In this document: positions 1 through 8,872 of the stretch, in pieces | Position numbering within the stretch: the first letter of the stretch is position 1 | Layout: every line of letters starts with the position of its first letter | NCBI GenBank assembly: GCA_011364965.1 | Contig: RDOB01000003.1 | Coordinates: 124,001 to 188,000, forward strand | Length of the DNA stretch: 64,000 nt | Source of the DNA: Candidatus Heimdallarchaeota archaeon | GTDB lineage: Archaea > Asgardarchaeota > Heimdallarchaeia > Hodarchaeales > Hodarchaeaceae | Direction: 5' to 3' | The notes under the pieces: generated by a model | What the model saw: the letters and a program-made list of their open reading frames with translations, nothing else | The model's database searches: none | What the model was told of the DNA's origin: nothing | Position numbers and translations under genes: made by a program

Positions 1-2
1 TG

Positions 3-584
3 AAAGAGGGGGATTCAATTGACTTAGAGGGGCTTAATCTCAAAGTTATTGATGTTCCAGGTCACAACCTCGACCATATTGCTCTTTACGATGAAAAGAC
101 GAGAAATATCTTTGTTGGGGACTCAATTGGTATTAAGATCGACGATCGTGCATTTCTTTCTCCCATAATGCCACCTAACTGGAATGAATCTGATTATCTA
201 AATACAATTGATAAACTCAAGCAAATCAAATTTGAAAGTATAAGTTTAGCACATTATGGATATATTTTTGGAGAAGAAGCACAAAATATCCTACATGAAT
301 CCCAACAGATCTTTGAACTTGAAAATAAAGTTTATAAAATTGCAGAAAAGGAAGGAAAACTGGATGATATTAACTATCTAGTCGAACTCGCTGTTCGAGA
401 GATGAATCCAATCATTCCTGATCTCAAACTTGAAAATTTTTTCATGCGTTCAATATTAAGCGTGATGAATTCAATTCGAGGAATTGTTCGCAAAAAACCA
501 ATTACTGTCGGCGATATAATGCTGAAACAAATCCTAGAGACTAAAGTTAAAGGTTATAAGATTTCAAAGGGAATCAGATGGTAA
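3..584 (+). CDS. MBL-fold metallo-hydrolase, 5' end cut off by window edge
   Basis: The reading frame is open from the first bases of the window, so the N-terminal part with the HxHxDH motif lies outside. The visible part has PGHNLDH, the usual position of the third metal-binding His, and then FVGDSIG, matching the conserved metal-bridging Asp of the metallo-beta-lactamase fold. The C-terminal half is helical with no motif I recognise. It resembles glyoxalase II-like or general MBL hydrolases, and the substrate cannot be inferred. An internal ATG at 168 is not the real start, because the catalytic segment lies upstream of it. Confidence 0.75.
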   Translation, partial: KEGDSIDLEGLNLKVIDVPGHNLDHIALYDEKTRNIFVGDSIGIKIDDRAFLSPIMPPNWNESDYLNTIDKLKQIKFESISLAHYGYIFGEEAQNILHESQQIFELENKVYKIAEKEGKLDDINYLVELAVREMNPIIPDLKLENFFMRSILSVMNSIRGIVRKKPITVGDIMLKQILETKVKGYKISKGIRW

Positions 585-629
585 TCATTATAGTTAAATC
601 CACTGTAAACAAAATTTGAGAGACACAAA

Positions 630-1385
630 ATGAGTTCAGAAGATCAATTTGAAAATATCTTCAAAGAATGTAAGGATGATCCGAAAGTAATTGGATTAGT
701 TCTCGGGGGATCACGGGGAAAAAATATGCACACAGAGTATTCAGATTACGATTTCACTATCATTATCGTGCCAGAAGCGAAAGTAGAATATGAAAAAAGA
801 GTTAATTCCTTAAAAAAAGATTTTGATGTCGCTGTCAGTACACTCGTAGAGTTTAAGAAATATGCACAATGGGGGAGCGAATTAATGTGGGATCGATACA
901 ACTTTACTCATGTTAAAGCTTCAATAGACAAAACTGGAGGAGAAATACAAGATATTATAGATCAAAAAGGTAAAGTACCTCCAGAATATTGTACAGAGTT
1001 CATTTCAGCGAGTTTAGATGAATATATCAATCAAGTTTATAGATCAATTAAGTGTTTACGTGATAAAAATGATATAGGGTATCGGCTAGAAGCAGCAACA
1101 TCAATCAAACCGTTATTAAACTGCTTATTTGCTATCCACGATAACAGAATATGTCCTTATTTCAAGTATTTATATTGGGAATTAACTGAGTTTCCACTTG
1201 TGAAACTTCCATTAACTCCTAACGAATTGATTGAAAAAATCCTTTCTATTCTAGAATCAGGAGATTATAAAATTCAACAAGAGATTTTCAGGCTAGTTGA
1301 AAAAATCTTTCGAGCTGAAGGATATGGAAGGGTGTTTGATAGCTGGAAAGGGGATGATCAATGGATCATGAATTATATTCCCTAA
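630..1385 (+). CDS. Nucleotidyltransferase-domain protein
   Basis: This 251-residue protein has an N-terminal polymerase-beta-like nucleotidyltransferase signature: a LGGSRG turn near residues 26-31, then SDYDF near 38-42, which supplies the two metal-binding acidic residues. The remainder is a helical region like those in aminoglycoside or kanamycin nucleotidyltransferases. The substrate (antibiotic, nucleotide or protein) cannot be read from the sequence. It starts 45 bases after the upstream hydrolase gene on the same strand and may be co-transcribed with it. Confidence 0.6.
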   Translation: MSSEDQFENIFKECKDDPKVIGLVLGGSRGKNMHTEYSDYDFTIIIVPEAKVEYEKRVNSLKKDFDVAVSTLVEFKKYAQWGSELMWDRYNFTHVKASIDKTGGEIQDIIDQKGKVPPEYCTEFISASLDEYINQVYRSIKCLRDKNDIGYRLEAATSIKPLLNCLFAIHDNRICPYFKYLYWELTEFPLVKLPLTPNELIEKILSILESGDYKIQQEIFRLVEKIFRAEGYGRVFDSWKGDDQWIMNYIP

Positions 1386-1598
1386 AACTTCCACTTTGAA
1401 AAATACCAGCCCATTTTACTCATGATTTGAATAAAAGTTAAAGCTTGAAAAAAACTCGCTTCTCGACGAAGTTACAAGATAAGGAAGCATGAAATGATAG
1501 AAATAATACTAACCCACTAGTTCTTTATATCTAGTTCTATAATTTTCAACTATTTTGAAATGAAATTATGCAATTAAACTTACGAGGAAGTTTCTTAA

Positions 1599-2552
1599 CT
1601 AACTATTCATGAAAGAGAGTAATTTCTCAGAAAAATCAGGTGGATACCAATGCCCTAAATTGGGGTATTCAATGAGCTGACATGAAATTCCATCGTTTCT
1701 CAACATTTGTACAAACTTTTGGATATTTTTGTGGGAGATTACTTGGTCCTTTTTCCCAGTAATTATCATTCCACTGACTTCAGAGGCATTATCATTTTCA
1801 ATCAATGGTTTCCAATTGTCGAGATCATTCATCCATCTTCCTCCAGGAGCAACAGCCACAAATTTCTGTATGGGCAGTGTACCAGATACAACAAGCCATA
1901 TAGCAAGTTCTGCACCTGAAGAAAGCCCTCCAACTAGAGAATGACCAAATTCAATAGAATAAGTTTCCTCTATCTTTTTAACATATGTCTTAAGCTGTTT
2001 CGTAGCAGATTCATGATCAGGCCAGTAAGCTGAATCTTTTCCTGACCAGTAAACATTAGTTGAACGAGGCATAGCAACAATAAATCCTTTATCAACGACA
2101 GGACACCAATAATGAATCTCTTCCTCGATCACACCACTATCAGCATGTAATGCAAGCATTAAGGAGTATGGAAAATTTTTTTCCTCTGGAATGATTTTTA
2201 TTTCTTGTTCTTTCATTAGTTCAGGAGTAGAAATTTCTCGACTTCGTTTTAATTGTTCTTTAAATTCAGGAATACCCTGAAGGGAGTGCAATGAAGGGCT
2301 TTGAGTTAAAATATATTCCGAATACCAACCTCCTTCATCGATTATTTGCTTTAGGAGTTTAATTGCTAATTGGCTATCCCCCAAATTTGCAGCTGCGCAG
2401 ATTCCAGAGTAAAAAAGTGCAGCTTTCCCATATGGGAATTTAACTCGGGGCGTTTGTAGATATTCGAGTATTTCTGTGTATTTCTTGGCATCAAAAAGAC
2501 GAAACATTTCTCTCAAGAGTTCCCAATACTTCTCTAAGTTCAAAATATTCAA
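1599..2552 (-). CDS. Alpha/beta hydrolase with N-terminal TPR-like helical region
   Basis: The 317-residue protein has two parts. Residues about 1-110 are helical, with a TPR-like segment. Residues about 120-317 form an esterase/phospholipase-type alpha/beta hydrolase. The nucleophile elbow is GGLSSGAE, with Ser in a G-x-S-S-G context. A later GKKDQVI segment supplies the acid and NLGHWYP the catalytic His. This matches the carboxylesterase/dienelactone hydrolase group. The substrate is unknown. No signal peptide is evident, so it is probably cytosolic. It is divergent from the membrane protein gene at 2718. Confidence 0.65.
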   Translation of the reverse strand: MNILNLEKYWELLREMFRLFDAKKYTEILEYLQTPRVKFPYGKAALFYSGICAAANLGDSQLAIKLLKQIIDEGGWYSEYILTQSPSLHSLQGIPEFKEQLKRSREISTPELMKEQEIKIIPEEKNFPYSLMLALHADSGVIEEEIHYWCPVVDKGFIVAMPRSTNVYWSGKDSAYWPDHESATKQLKTYVKKIEETYSIEFGHSLVGGLSSGAELAIWLVVSGTLPIQKFVAVAPGGRWMNDLDNWKPLIENDNASEVSGMIITGKKDQVISHKNIQKFVQMLRNDGISCQLIEYPNLGHWYPPDFSEKLLSFMNS

Positions 2553-2717
2553 CCCCTAATACATAAGTGGATTTTCAATTAATAAAAAGGGATAATCCAA
2601 AAGGAATGTGATAAATGCAATTCCAATATATGTTCCTTGTTGAAGTATCTTATAAGTCATCTTTCACTCTATATGGTTATTTGATACGGGAACCAAATAA
2701 CTAGGAGATGATAAACA

Positions 2718-3239
2718 TTGGATTCTAATACTTCAATAGAACTAAATTCTGGAGAAAAGGTTCCTCAAAAAACAACGTGGATAGATGTTATATTCATAAT
2801 ATTATTGGTTAATTTAGGATTAGTAATTCTCGTTTCAATTGTAGCAATTATTTTCAATTCTGAATTTTTAGAAAGTCTATTGCTAATTGGAGTAATTTCA
2901 GGAGCGGTATATATTGTTGTCATACTTCTAGTTCTACTATTGTCCATAGCCCCTCCTGCGCTCATTCGGCGAATATTTCATTGGGAGGAAGAGAAAGAAG
3001 CAAATTTGATAGTAAACCTGCTTTTTTTACTCAGCTTCCTTTTTGGAACTGGGACAGCGATAGGATTGTACATCTTGATTCTTCCATATTTTCCAGTAGT
3101 AGCTGACCCATTTAGCCTCACAGCAATCAATCCTGTATTTGCTATACTATATTCTATATGGTGGTTCTTTGGTTTTATCATTTCGATTTTAATTATTACT
3201 ATTCTATATTTGCTCCTTGAAACTGGACGATATGCTTGA
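2718..3239 (+). CDS. Small multi-pass membrane protein of unknown function
   Basis: This 173-residue protein is very hydrophobic, with about four membrane segments (near residues 24-46, 52-78, 95-118 and 140-168) and a polar N-terminus. I recognise no family. The TTG start is chosen because an AGGAG-type Shine-Dalgarno sits a few bases upstream (about 2703-2708), while no ATG occurs before the first membrane segment. It lies upstream of, and on the same strand as, the PadR operon, but the operator region at 3282-3366 separates them. Confidence 0.5.
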   Translation: MDSNTSIELNSGEKVPQKTTWIDVIFIILLVNLGLVILVSIVAIIFNSEFLESLLLIGVISGAVYIVVILLVLLLSIAPPALIRRIFHWEEEKEANLIVNLLFLLSFLFGTGTAIGLYILILPYFPVVADPFSLTAINPVFAILYSIWWFFGFIISILIITILYLLLETGRYA

Positions 3240-3281
3240 GGAATCTTCCCTGATAAAGTAAGAGTAAAATCTAACAGAAAA

Positions 3282-3366
3282 ATTCTAATTTTGATCCTAT
3301 TATTATATTAGAATAGGGATGATAATAAAGAAAACTTTAAATATATCCCAGTTCTAATATTAGAAT
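3282..3366 (+). promoter_or_regulatory. Probable PadR operator and promoter region
   Basis: A perfect 14-base palindrome, TTCTAATATTAGAA, occupies 3352-3365, directly in front of the padR-like start codon at 3377. The same half-sites recur upstream as an inverted pair: ATTCTAAT at 3282-3289 and ATTAGAAT at 3307-3314. The string ATTAGAATAGG occurs twice, at 3307 and 3359. A TATA-like AACTTTAAATATA lies between them at about 3333-3345. A repressor at 3352 would sit over the expected transcription start. The inference is autoregulation by the adjacent PadR protein. Confidence 0.6.
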
Positions 3367-3376
3367 AGGACTGAAA

Positions 3377-3997
3377 ATGAGTGTTAAGGGAACAAAGTTA
3401 ACTTTGAACGATATTACAGTGTTAGGACTCCTCAACGAAGAGAAAAGAGGCGTTACAGGACTGCAACTTGAAGAAGCAATAGAAAGACGAGGTATGAGGG
3501 TATGGACTAAAATTGGAAAGTCTAGTGTTTATCATGCATTAAAAAAATTGCAGAATTACAAGTATGCAGTCAATGAAATTATCATTAATCGAAAGGATGC
3601 AATCTCCCCGCCAATCAAGGAAAAATATTACAGAATTACTGAATATGGTCGGAAAGAACTAGAAAAAGCTGTTTACACTGTATTAGCGAATCATGAAAAA
3701 ATGATAGATCCTTTTGATATCGCTTTTGCATTCTCAGGGGTTTTAACACAAGAAAAATTAATTGAAGCAATAACGCAACGAGTATCTGAAATTGAAACAC
3801 GAAAAAAGAGGCTTGAGGAGAGTATCAAAAATTTTAGTAAGCCAAATGCCCATGGTTACACTTTGGATGGCACCAAAATTTTTGAAGATCTTGTTATTCA
3901 ACATATAATTGCGCTTTTCACACGACCTCTCGCATTCGTAAACGCGGAAGAACAATGGTTACTATATTATCTTGAGAAGATTAGTCGGAGAAGATGA
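3377..3997 (+). CDS. PadR-family transcriptional regulator
   Basis: The 206-residue protein begins with the PadR winged helix: LNDITVLGLLNE, then SSVYHALKKLQ as recognition helix and a wing, ending KYYRITEYGRKEL near residue 95. The C-terminal half is a helical Vir-type dimerisation region. PadR proteins usually repress their own operon and a drug- or stress-related neighbour. It is followed after 6 bases by the BtrH-like gene and then by a GyrI-like gene, so all three probably form one operon under the palindromic operator upstream. Confidence 0.85.
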   Translation: MSVKGTKLTLNDITVLGLLNEEKRGVTGLQLEEAIERRGMRVWTKIGKSSVYHALKKLQNYKYAVNEIIINRKDAISPPIKEKYYRITEYGRKELEKAVYTVLANHEKMIDPFDIAFAFSGVLTQEKLIEAITQRVSEIETRKKRLEESIKNFSKPNAHGYTLDGTKIFEDLVIQHIIALFTRPLAFVNAEEQWLLYYLEKISRRR

Positions 3998-4003
3998 TGA
4001 AAA

Positions 4004-5050
4004 ATGGAAAATAATAATGAAATTAATGTTATAAAAGGTTTTAATCACAAAACAGGAGTACATTGCACTTCTAGTGCACTTAGGAATATATTTGAGTTTT
4101 ATGGACTGAAATTGAGCGAAGAAATGATCTTTGGAATAGGAGGAGGTTTAGGATTAGGATATTTAAAATTCAAAAATCAAAACCCAATGATTGGTGGACG
4201 TCAAAATGATTTTGAAAAAAACTTAGCCAAGCTAATGAATACTCCTTTGAAGATTTACAGAACAAAAGACAAAGAAGAGGGTTGGAACCATCTACGATCG
4301 TATCTCGAAAATAATAAACCGATGGCAATTAATATTGATATGGCATACTTACCATACCATAAAGGAGACCTTCCAAGGGAGGATTATCATTTTGGCATGC
4401 ATACAGTAGTTGTTTGTGGATATAATCCTAAAAAAAATACTGTTTCCCTCGCTGATACTGCTTATGAAGAAATTCAAGAGATAACAGTAGAGGAATTATC
4501 CGCAGGACGAAACGCATCATATAATAGATGGTTGGATCCTTATAACTTTATTTATGAATTTGACTTCAATCAGAAAAGACCAGATCTAGTAGAAATTATC
4601 CCCCAAGCCATAAGAAATAATGGGAATTCGCTACAAAAAAGTAGCAAATTAATGACTTTTATGGGAATTTATAGTGGTCCTAAAGGTCTAAATAAATTTG
4701 CAGAGGATCTTGGAACTTGGCCCAAATTATCAAAGAACATATTATTGGAACAATGTAAAGAAATTTCGGGTTATATCTCCCATTATGGCACAGGTGGAGG
4801 CTTCTTTAGATTTTTATACAGTCGATTCTTACTAGAGTGTGCAGAACTATTAGAGGATAACAGATTGAGTGATCTTAGTGATAATTACGATAGTTTGGGA
4901 AAAGAATGGGAAGATTTTTCAGATCATCTCGAGAAATTCCCTTTAAAAGGTGAAGAAGAGGAAGTTTTAGTATTACAAAAACTCTTAATGAACATAATTC
5001 ACTTAGAAAGAGAGAACGCAAAAAAATTAGCTAATTATTGGCATCCATAG
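4004..5050 (+). CDS. BtrH N-terminal/DUF4872-type papain-like protein
   Basis: The 348-residue protein starts with a papain/C39-like fold typical of BtrH N-terminal domains. GVHCTSSALRN places a candidate catalytic Cys at residue 21, followed by GIGGGLGLGY, and a candidate His lies in the FGMHTVVVCGY segment. The C-terminal half is helical and matches the DUF4872 layout. In butirosin synthesis BtrH is an acyltransferase that moves a side chain from a carrier protein to the antibiotic. Here the substrate is unknown. It is probably co-transcribed with PadR (6-base gap) and the GyrI-like gene. Confidence 0.7.
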   Translation: MENNNEINVIKGFNHKTGVHCTSSALRNIFEFYGLKLSEEMIFGIGGGLGLGYLKFKNQNPMIGGRQNDFEKNLAKLMNTPLKIYRTKDKEEGWNHLRSYLENNKPMAINIDMAYLPYHKGDLPREDYHFGMHTVVVCGYNPKKNTVSLADTAYEEIQEITVEELSAGRNASYNRWLDPYNFIYEFDFNQKRPDLVEIIPQAIRNNGNSLQKSSKLMTFMGIYSGPKGLNKFAEDLGTWPKLSKNILLEQCKEISGYISHYGTGGGFFRFLYSRFLLECAELLEDNRLSDLSDNYDSLGKEWEDFSDHLEKFPLKGEEEEVLVLQKLLMNIIHLERENAKKLANYWHP

Positions 5051-5080
5051 GAATCCAATTTTTAAAAGGGGTGAATAGTA

Positions 5081-5707
5081 ATGGTAAAAATAGATTTTAA
5101 AAAGGAACTTAAGGAATATTATTCCGGAAAAGCTGGAAGAGTTGTAGTTGTGGATATTCCCAAATTTTATTTCCTGATGATCGATGGTAAAGGATACCCA
5201 GAAACATCACAAGAGTACCAAGACGCCATGGGAACAATCTATCCAATATCTTATACATTAAAGTTTATGATGAAGAAAAAAGGAAAGGATTATGTAGTTA
5301 TGCCTTTAGAAGGTTTATGGTGGGCTGAAGACATGGATGTATTCACTTCTGAATTTATGGAGCAGAAGGAGGAGTGGTTATGGACTTCACTTGTGATGCA
5401 ACCAGATTTTATCACACAGGAGCTTGTTGACAAAGCAATAATAGAGTTGCAAGAAAAGAACAAATCACTTCCTAGCTTGTCTAAATTGCGATTCCAAGCT
5501 TTTGAAGAAGGTAAATGTGTCCAAATTCTTCATCTTGGACCATTCTCGGAGGAAGGTTCTACTATTGAGCTTCTGCACAACTATATTGAAAAAATCGGAG
5601 GTACCTTTGATGGAAAAAAGCAGAAGCATCATGAAATCTATCTTAGTGATCCAAGAAGGACTCAACCTGAGAAATTAAAGACATTAATCAGACAACCTTT
5701 TATCTAA
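5081..5707 (+). CDS. GyrI-like small-molecule-binding protein
   Basis: This 208-residue protein matches the stand-alone GyrI-like/SOUL-type family. It opens with LKEYYSGKAG and VVDIPKFYFLMIDGKG. A middle MPLEGLWW segment supplies aromatic residues to a ligand pocket, and a second half-repeat contains ILHLGPFSEE. It ends in HHEIYLSDPRRTQPEKLKT, the usual C-terminal signature. The family binds or hydrolyses small hydrophobic molecules. It is the last gene of the PadR operon, with a Shine-Dalgarno AAAAGGGGTG upstream of its ATG. The grouping suggests a response to an amphipathic toxin or antibiotic (inference). Confidence 0.75.
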   Translation: MVKIDFKKELKEYYSGKAGRVVVVDIPKFYFLMIDGKGYPETSQEYQDAMGTIYPISYTLKFMMKKKGKDYVVMPLEGLWWAEDMDVFTSEFMEQKEEWLWTSLVMQPDFITQELVDKAIIELQEKNKSLPSLSKLRFQAFEEGKCVQILHLGPFSEEGSTIELLHNYIEKIGGTFDGKKQKHHEIYLSDPRRTQPEKLKTLIRQPFI

Positions 5708-5710
5708 ATC

Positions 5711-5717
5711 TTTTTTT
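5711..5717 (+). terminator. Poly-T terminator of the PadR operon
   Basis: A run of seven T follows immediately after the stop codon of the GyrI-like gene, in the 15-base gap between two convergent genes. Archaeal terminators are commonly oligo-T tracts without a hairpin. None is seen here. Confidence 0.45.
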
Positions 5718-5722
5718 CTATT

Positions 5723-6382
5723 TCAAACCCATTGAAAGGCGAATTCCTGAAGGATTTTGAGTTCGGCCCGTTTCAATCGTTCTTGCATTGCTACACGTTT
5801 AATACCTAGTTTTGGTGCAAGTTCAGTTAATTTAATTTGCTTGGGAATTCTATAATATCCTGATTTGAAAGCTAATTGAAATGCCTCGAGTTGTTTAACT
5901 GTTAGCAAAGATTGCTGAAATCCAAAGGGAATAGAAGATGTTGATTGAATCTTTACAGATGTGAATCGAACTTTCAATAACTTTAAAAGGTTTTTTAAGT
6001 ATGTTCGATCGGGGGATAATATAGTATGATATTGAAGACCATTAGATATAGTGATTGGTAGAATTGACATATTTCCACTATTAAGAACGGTTTCATAGAT
6101 AGAAGGATAATCCAATTGATGAATAGTTCGTGTCCAGTACAAAATTGGACTGGAATAGGTAATTTCAAACTTTATAATATCCTTAGATTTCTGAATTGCA
6201 TCTATGTATGAACGAATTGATTCTTCATTTCCATTCAAAGCTTCTATATATCCATATCCTTCAGGTAACTGAATTGATACGATTGTGACCCGAACTGGAT
6301 ACTTTTTCGTAAGCTCACAAGAATAATAATCCTTAGAGTATATTACTAACTTGGTATGTATCATCTTATATACACCCGTCAC
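5723..6382 (-). CDS. HTH-10 (bacterio-opsin activator type) transcriptional regulator
   Basis: This 219-residue protein has an unassigned N-terminal sensor-like region and a C-terminal helix-turn-helix of the HTH-10 kind. That domain opens with LLTVKQLEAFQLAF, then LTELAPKLGIKRVAMQERLK, ending in LKRAELKILQEF. In halophiles, where the family was named, such proteins activate genes. This one is convergent with the PadR operon and divergent from the EamA exporter at 6442, with about 59 bases between starts. Control of that exporter is a reasonable guess. Confidence 0.7.
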   Translation of the reverse strand: MTGVYKMIHTKLVIYSKDYYSCELTKKYPVRVTIVSIQLPEGYGYIEALNGNEESIRSYIDAIQKSKDIIKFEITYSSPILYWTRTIHQLDYPSIYETVLNSGNMSILPITISNGLQYHTILSPDRTYLKNLLKLLKVRFTSVKIQSTSSIPFGFQQSLLTVKQLEAFQLAFKSGYYRIPKQIKLTELAPKLGIKRVAMQERLKRAELKILQEFAFQWV

Positions 6383-6441
6383 TCGACATATTTAAATTAT
6401 AAAACTTATCTTTTTCATCTTTCTATTGGACAAGATTTCCC

Positions 6442-7368
6442 ATGGTCTCCCCATACTCGAAAGCTTATTTGCTAGCTCTTCTGGAAGCTCTTTTCGTCAC
6501 TATTTTATGGAGTTCATCATGGGTGATAATCAAGTTTACTCTAGAAGAAATTTCTCCTTTAATTTTCGCATCGTTCAGGTATCTTCTTGCTTCTAGCATC
6601 TTAATGTTAATAGTTCTTTCCAACTCCGAATCTAGAAACGCGATTCGAACCCAGAATCGTCATTGGTGGAAATATATTTCACTTTATGGCATTATTTTCA
6701 TTGCAGGTACACAAGGAACACAGTTTTTAGCTCTTGATTTGCTTCCAGCAATTACAGTCTCTTTTTTGCTCAATCTTACTCCTTTCGTAGTTATACTCAT
6801 TTCTATTCCCACTATTCGGGAAGTTCCATCAAAATTCGACATTATATTCTTTTTCACAGTTTTTATTGGAATATTTTTCTATTTCTCTACAAAAAATATT
6901 CTCGTAACTGATTTTTTGGGTATATTCATCGCAATAGTAGGTGTTTTGACGAATGCTTTGTCATCGATTCTTGGACGAAAAATTAATCGTGATACCTCTT
7001 TACAACCAATTGTGATTACTGGAATTAGTATGACAATTGGTTCATTTTTCCTAGTAATTCTCGCTTTCCTAATTGAAGGTTTGACGTTTATGGAAACTAT
7101 TTCTCCATTAGCCATAATTGCTATAATTTGGCTGGGAATTGTTAATACTGCTTTTGCTTTTACTCTTTGGAACAAGGCAATGAAGCATATAAGGGCAATG
7201 GACATTTCATTGATAAATAGTACAATGCTACCACAAATAGTGCTACTATCTATCGTTTTCCTAGAGGAACATCCAACTATGTTCGAATGGCTTGGACTAG
7301 GACTAATTGTATTTAGTGTAGCCTTCATTCAATGGAATCAAACAAGGAATAATAATAACAAGCGCTAA
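6442..7368 (+). CDS. EamA/DMT-family transporter
   Basis: The 308-residue protein has about ten membrane helices in two EamA repeats. The first begins ALFVTILWSSSWVIIKFTLE. The second contains AFTLWNKAMKHI and LLSIVFLEEHPT, which are typical of drug/metabolite exporters. The substrate is not predictable. It is divergent from the HTH-10 regulator and meets another EamA-like gene end to end with a 2-base gap. Confidence 0.85.
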   Translation: MVSPYSKAYLLALLEALFVTILWSSSWVIIKFTLEEISPLIFASFRYLLASSILMLIVLSNSESRNAIRTQNRHWWKYISLYGIIFIAGTQGTQFLALDLLPAITVSFLLNLTPFVVILISIPTIREVPSKFDIIFFFTVFIGIFFYFSTKNILVTDFLGIFIAIVGVLTNALSSILGRKINRDTSLQPIVITGISMTIGSFFLVILAFLIEGLTFMETISPLAIIAIIWLGIVNTAFAFTLWNKAMKHIRAMDISLINSTMLPQIVLLSIVFLEEHPTMFEWLGLGLIVFSVAFIQWNQTRNNNNKR

Positions 7369-7370
7369 AA

Positions 7371-8342
7371 TCACACGCCTTTCTCTCCAAAGGTAGGTGT
7401 TATTTCTCGACGCAATAAAAACAAAGCAAGAATTATACAAACTAATCCCAACACCTTGAAATAGGATGTAATTACTATTTCTCCTTCTATGGGTACTATG
7501 AGATCCTCAAAAAAGAGAAAGTATGCACCAAGGAATGCTACTGTTACTGAAAGGGAATTGGCTATAGGGGAAACTATTGAGAGTCGGCCTTTCTCAAATG
7601 CAAGCTGTTGAGCAATAATAGCAAATCCATATGTCAATAAAAACATAACTAGTGAATAAATAAAAATAATCAACGGAAAAAAATCAGCAGTATTAATATG
7701 GTTTATAGCAATTAGAAAGCTTTTAGTAAAAAATGTCCCAAATCCGTAAAATGTTCCTGAAAATAATGGGAAAACATATTCCTCATATCCCTCTCCAACT
7801 CGAGCTACAAACATTAAAAATGCCATTATAATAACAAGGATGATTGTCAAAGGGAAGATTGTAAATAAAAGTGGTACATCTACTTGATCATGTATTGAAA
7901 TACTGGAAGGATTAATGGCTATAACATTAGGGGAGAACGCGATTAATAAAAGACCAACAATTAGAATGACAACCCCAATCCATTCTATCGCTTTCAACCT
8001 TTCTTGGAAGATAAAAAAAGCAAAAATAAAAGTAAATAGAAGATTTGTATTCACCAAAGGTTTAACAATAGAAATATCATAATTATTTAATGCGATTGTA
8101 TAAATAAGGAAACCTGAAATTGCAGTAACACCACCCCACATCCAAATGGGTGTTTTTATTAAACGCCAAGTTTCAGGAAAAATATCTTTGAAAAAATTTT
8201 GAATCTTTATACCTCCCGCTTGAAAAATTCCTTTTTTTAAGAGAATAGCAGATCCTCCGCTAACTAGGCCATATAAAAACATAATAAGGAGAATATAAAA
8301 ACTATCCAAAGGAAATTCAACCATAATAGTACCTTCAGTCAA
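7371..8342 (-). CDS. EamA-like multi-pass membrane transporter
   Basis: This 323-residue protein has about ten predicted helices. NYDISIVKPLVNTNLLFTFI and FFIFQERLKAIEWIGVVIL are characteristic of an EamA repeat, and a second, weaker repeat follows. The fold matches drug/metabolite transporters, but sequence similarity to the gene at 6442 looks low. A second ATG seven codons in is an alternative start. It begins 5 bases after the gene at 8348-8872 ends on the same strand, so the two are probably co-expressed. Confidence 0.75.
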   Translation of the reverse strand: MTEGTIMVEFPLDSFYILLIMFLYGLVSGGSAILLKKGIFQAGGIKIQNFFKDIFPETWRLIKTPIWMWGGVTAISGFLIYTIALNNYDISIVKPLVNTNLLFTFIFAFFIFQERLKAIEWIGVVILIVGLLLIAFSPNVIAINPSSISIHDQVDVPLLFTIFPLTIILVIIMAFLMFVARVGEGYEEYVFPLFSGTFYGFGTFFTKSFLIAINHINTADFFPLIIFIYSLVMFLLTYGFAIIAQQLAFEKGRLSIVSPIANSLSVTVAFLGAYFLFFEDLIVPIEGEIVITSYFKVLGLVCIILALFLLRREITPTFGEKGV

Positions 8343-8347
8343 AATTT

Positions 8348-8872
8348 TTATTCTTCTTCATTTGATTTAATTGGATTCTCCCCAAGAATGGCTTCACGTT
8401 TGAAAAGATATTCTGTTTCATCATTTGACAAATCAAAACTTTTTTTCCTTTTTTTCTTTTTTAGGGAGACTTCTTTCAAAAGTACTTGGTTCTTTTCTTC
8501 CGTGATAGGGATTATTTGACCATCAGCTATTCTCTTAGATGGTTGTTCTTCTGTATATTCCAAATATTTGATGGAAATGTAATGAGATTGATCGTACTCC
8601 CCGATTCCAGAACTTTCCTCAACAAAAATCCTTAAAGATCCAGGTTTTGCTAATTTAATGAGAGGTACATGTAATTCTAGGTATTCTCGATCAGTTGCAC
8701 CAATATATTGCCCCCTAACCTTTCCAAAGTCATCAAGAAGTCGAACTCGATATCTAGTCAACTGTGTTTTTCGTTCTTCGAGATGTACACGGATATAAAA
8801 TGGAATTGGAATAGAAATCTCGGTAAAAGTATCTCCTGCATCGTCAGCAACTTCAATTTTTGTCAAAAACAT
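8348..8872 (-). CDS. Unrecognised protein with beta-rich N-terminal half and Lys-rich tail
   Basis: I do not recognise this 174-residue protein. Residues about 1-110 read as alternating beta strands (YIRVHLEERKTQLTRYRVRL, then LRIFVEESSGIG), like an immunoglobulin or C2-like sandwich. After that comes a KKKKRKK basic patch near residue 138 and an acidic end. There is no signal peptide or membrane helix. It heads a two-gene unit with the EamA-like transporter, so a regulatory or adaptor role for it is possible but unsupported. Confidence 0.45.
   Translation of the reverse strand: MFLTKIEVADDAGDTFTEISIPIPFYIRVHLEERKTQLTRYRVRLLDDFGKVRGQYIGATDREYLELHVPLIKLAKPGSLRIFVEESSGIGEYDQSHYISIKYLEYTEEQPSKRIADGQIIPITEEKNQVLLKEVSLKKKKRKKSFDLSNDETEYLFKREAILGENPIKSNEEE

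Noticed and set aside
1707..1944. Plus-strand frames inside the alpha/beta hydrolase gene
   Set aside because: They lie opposite a gene with clear catalytic motifs and have no recognisable composition. They are antisense shadows.
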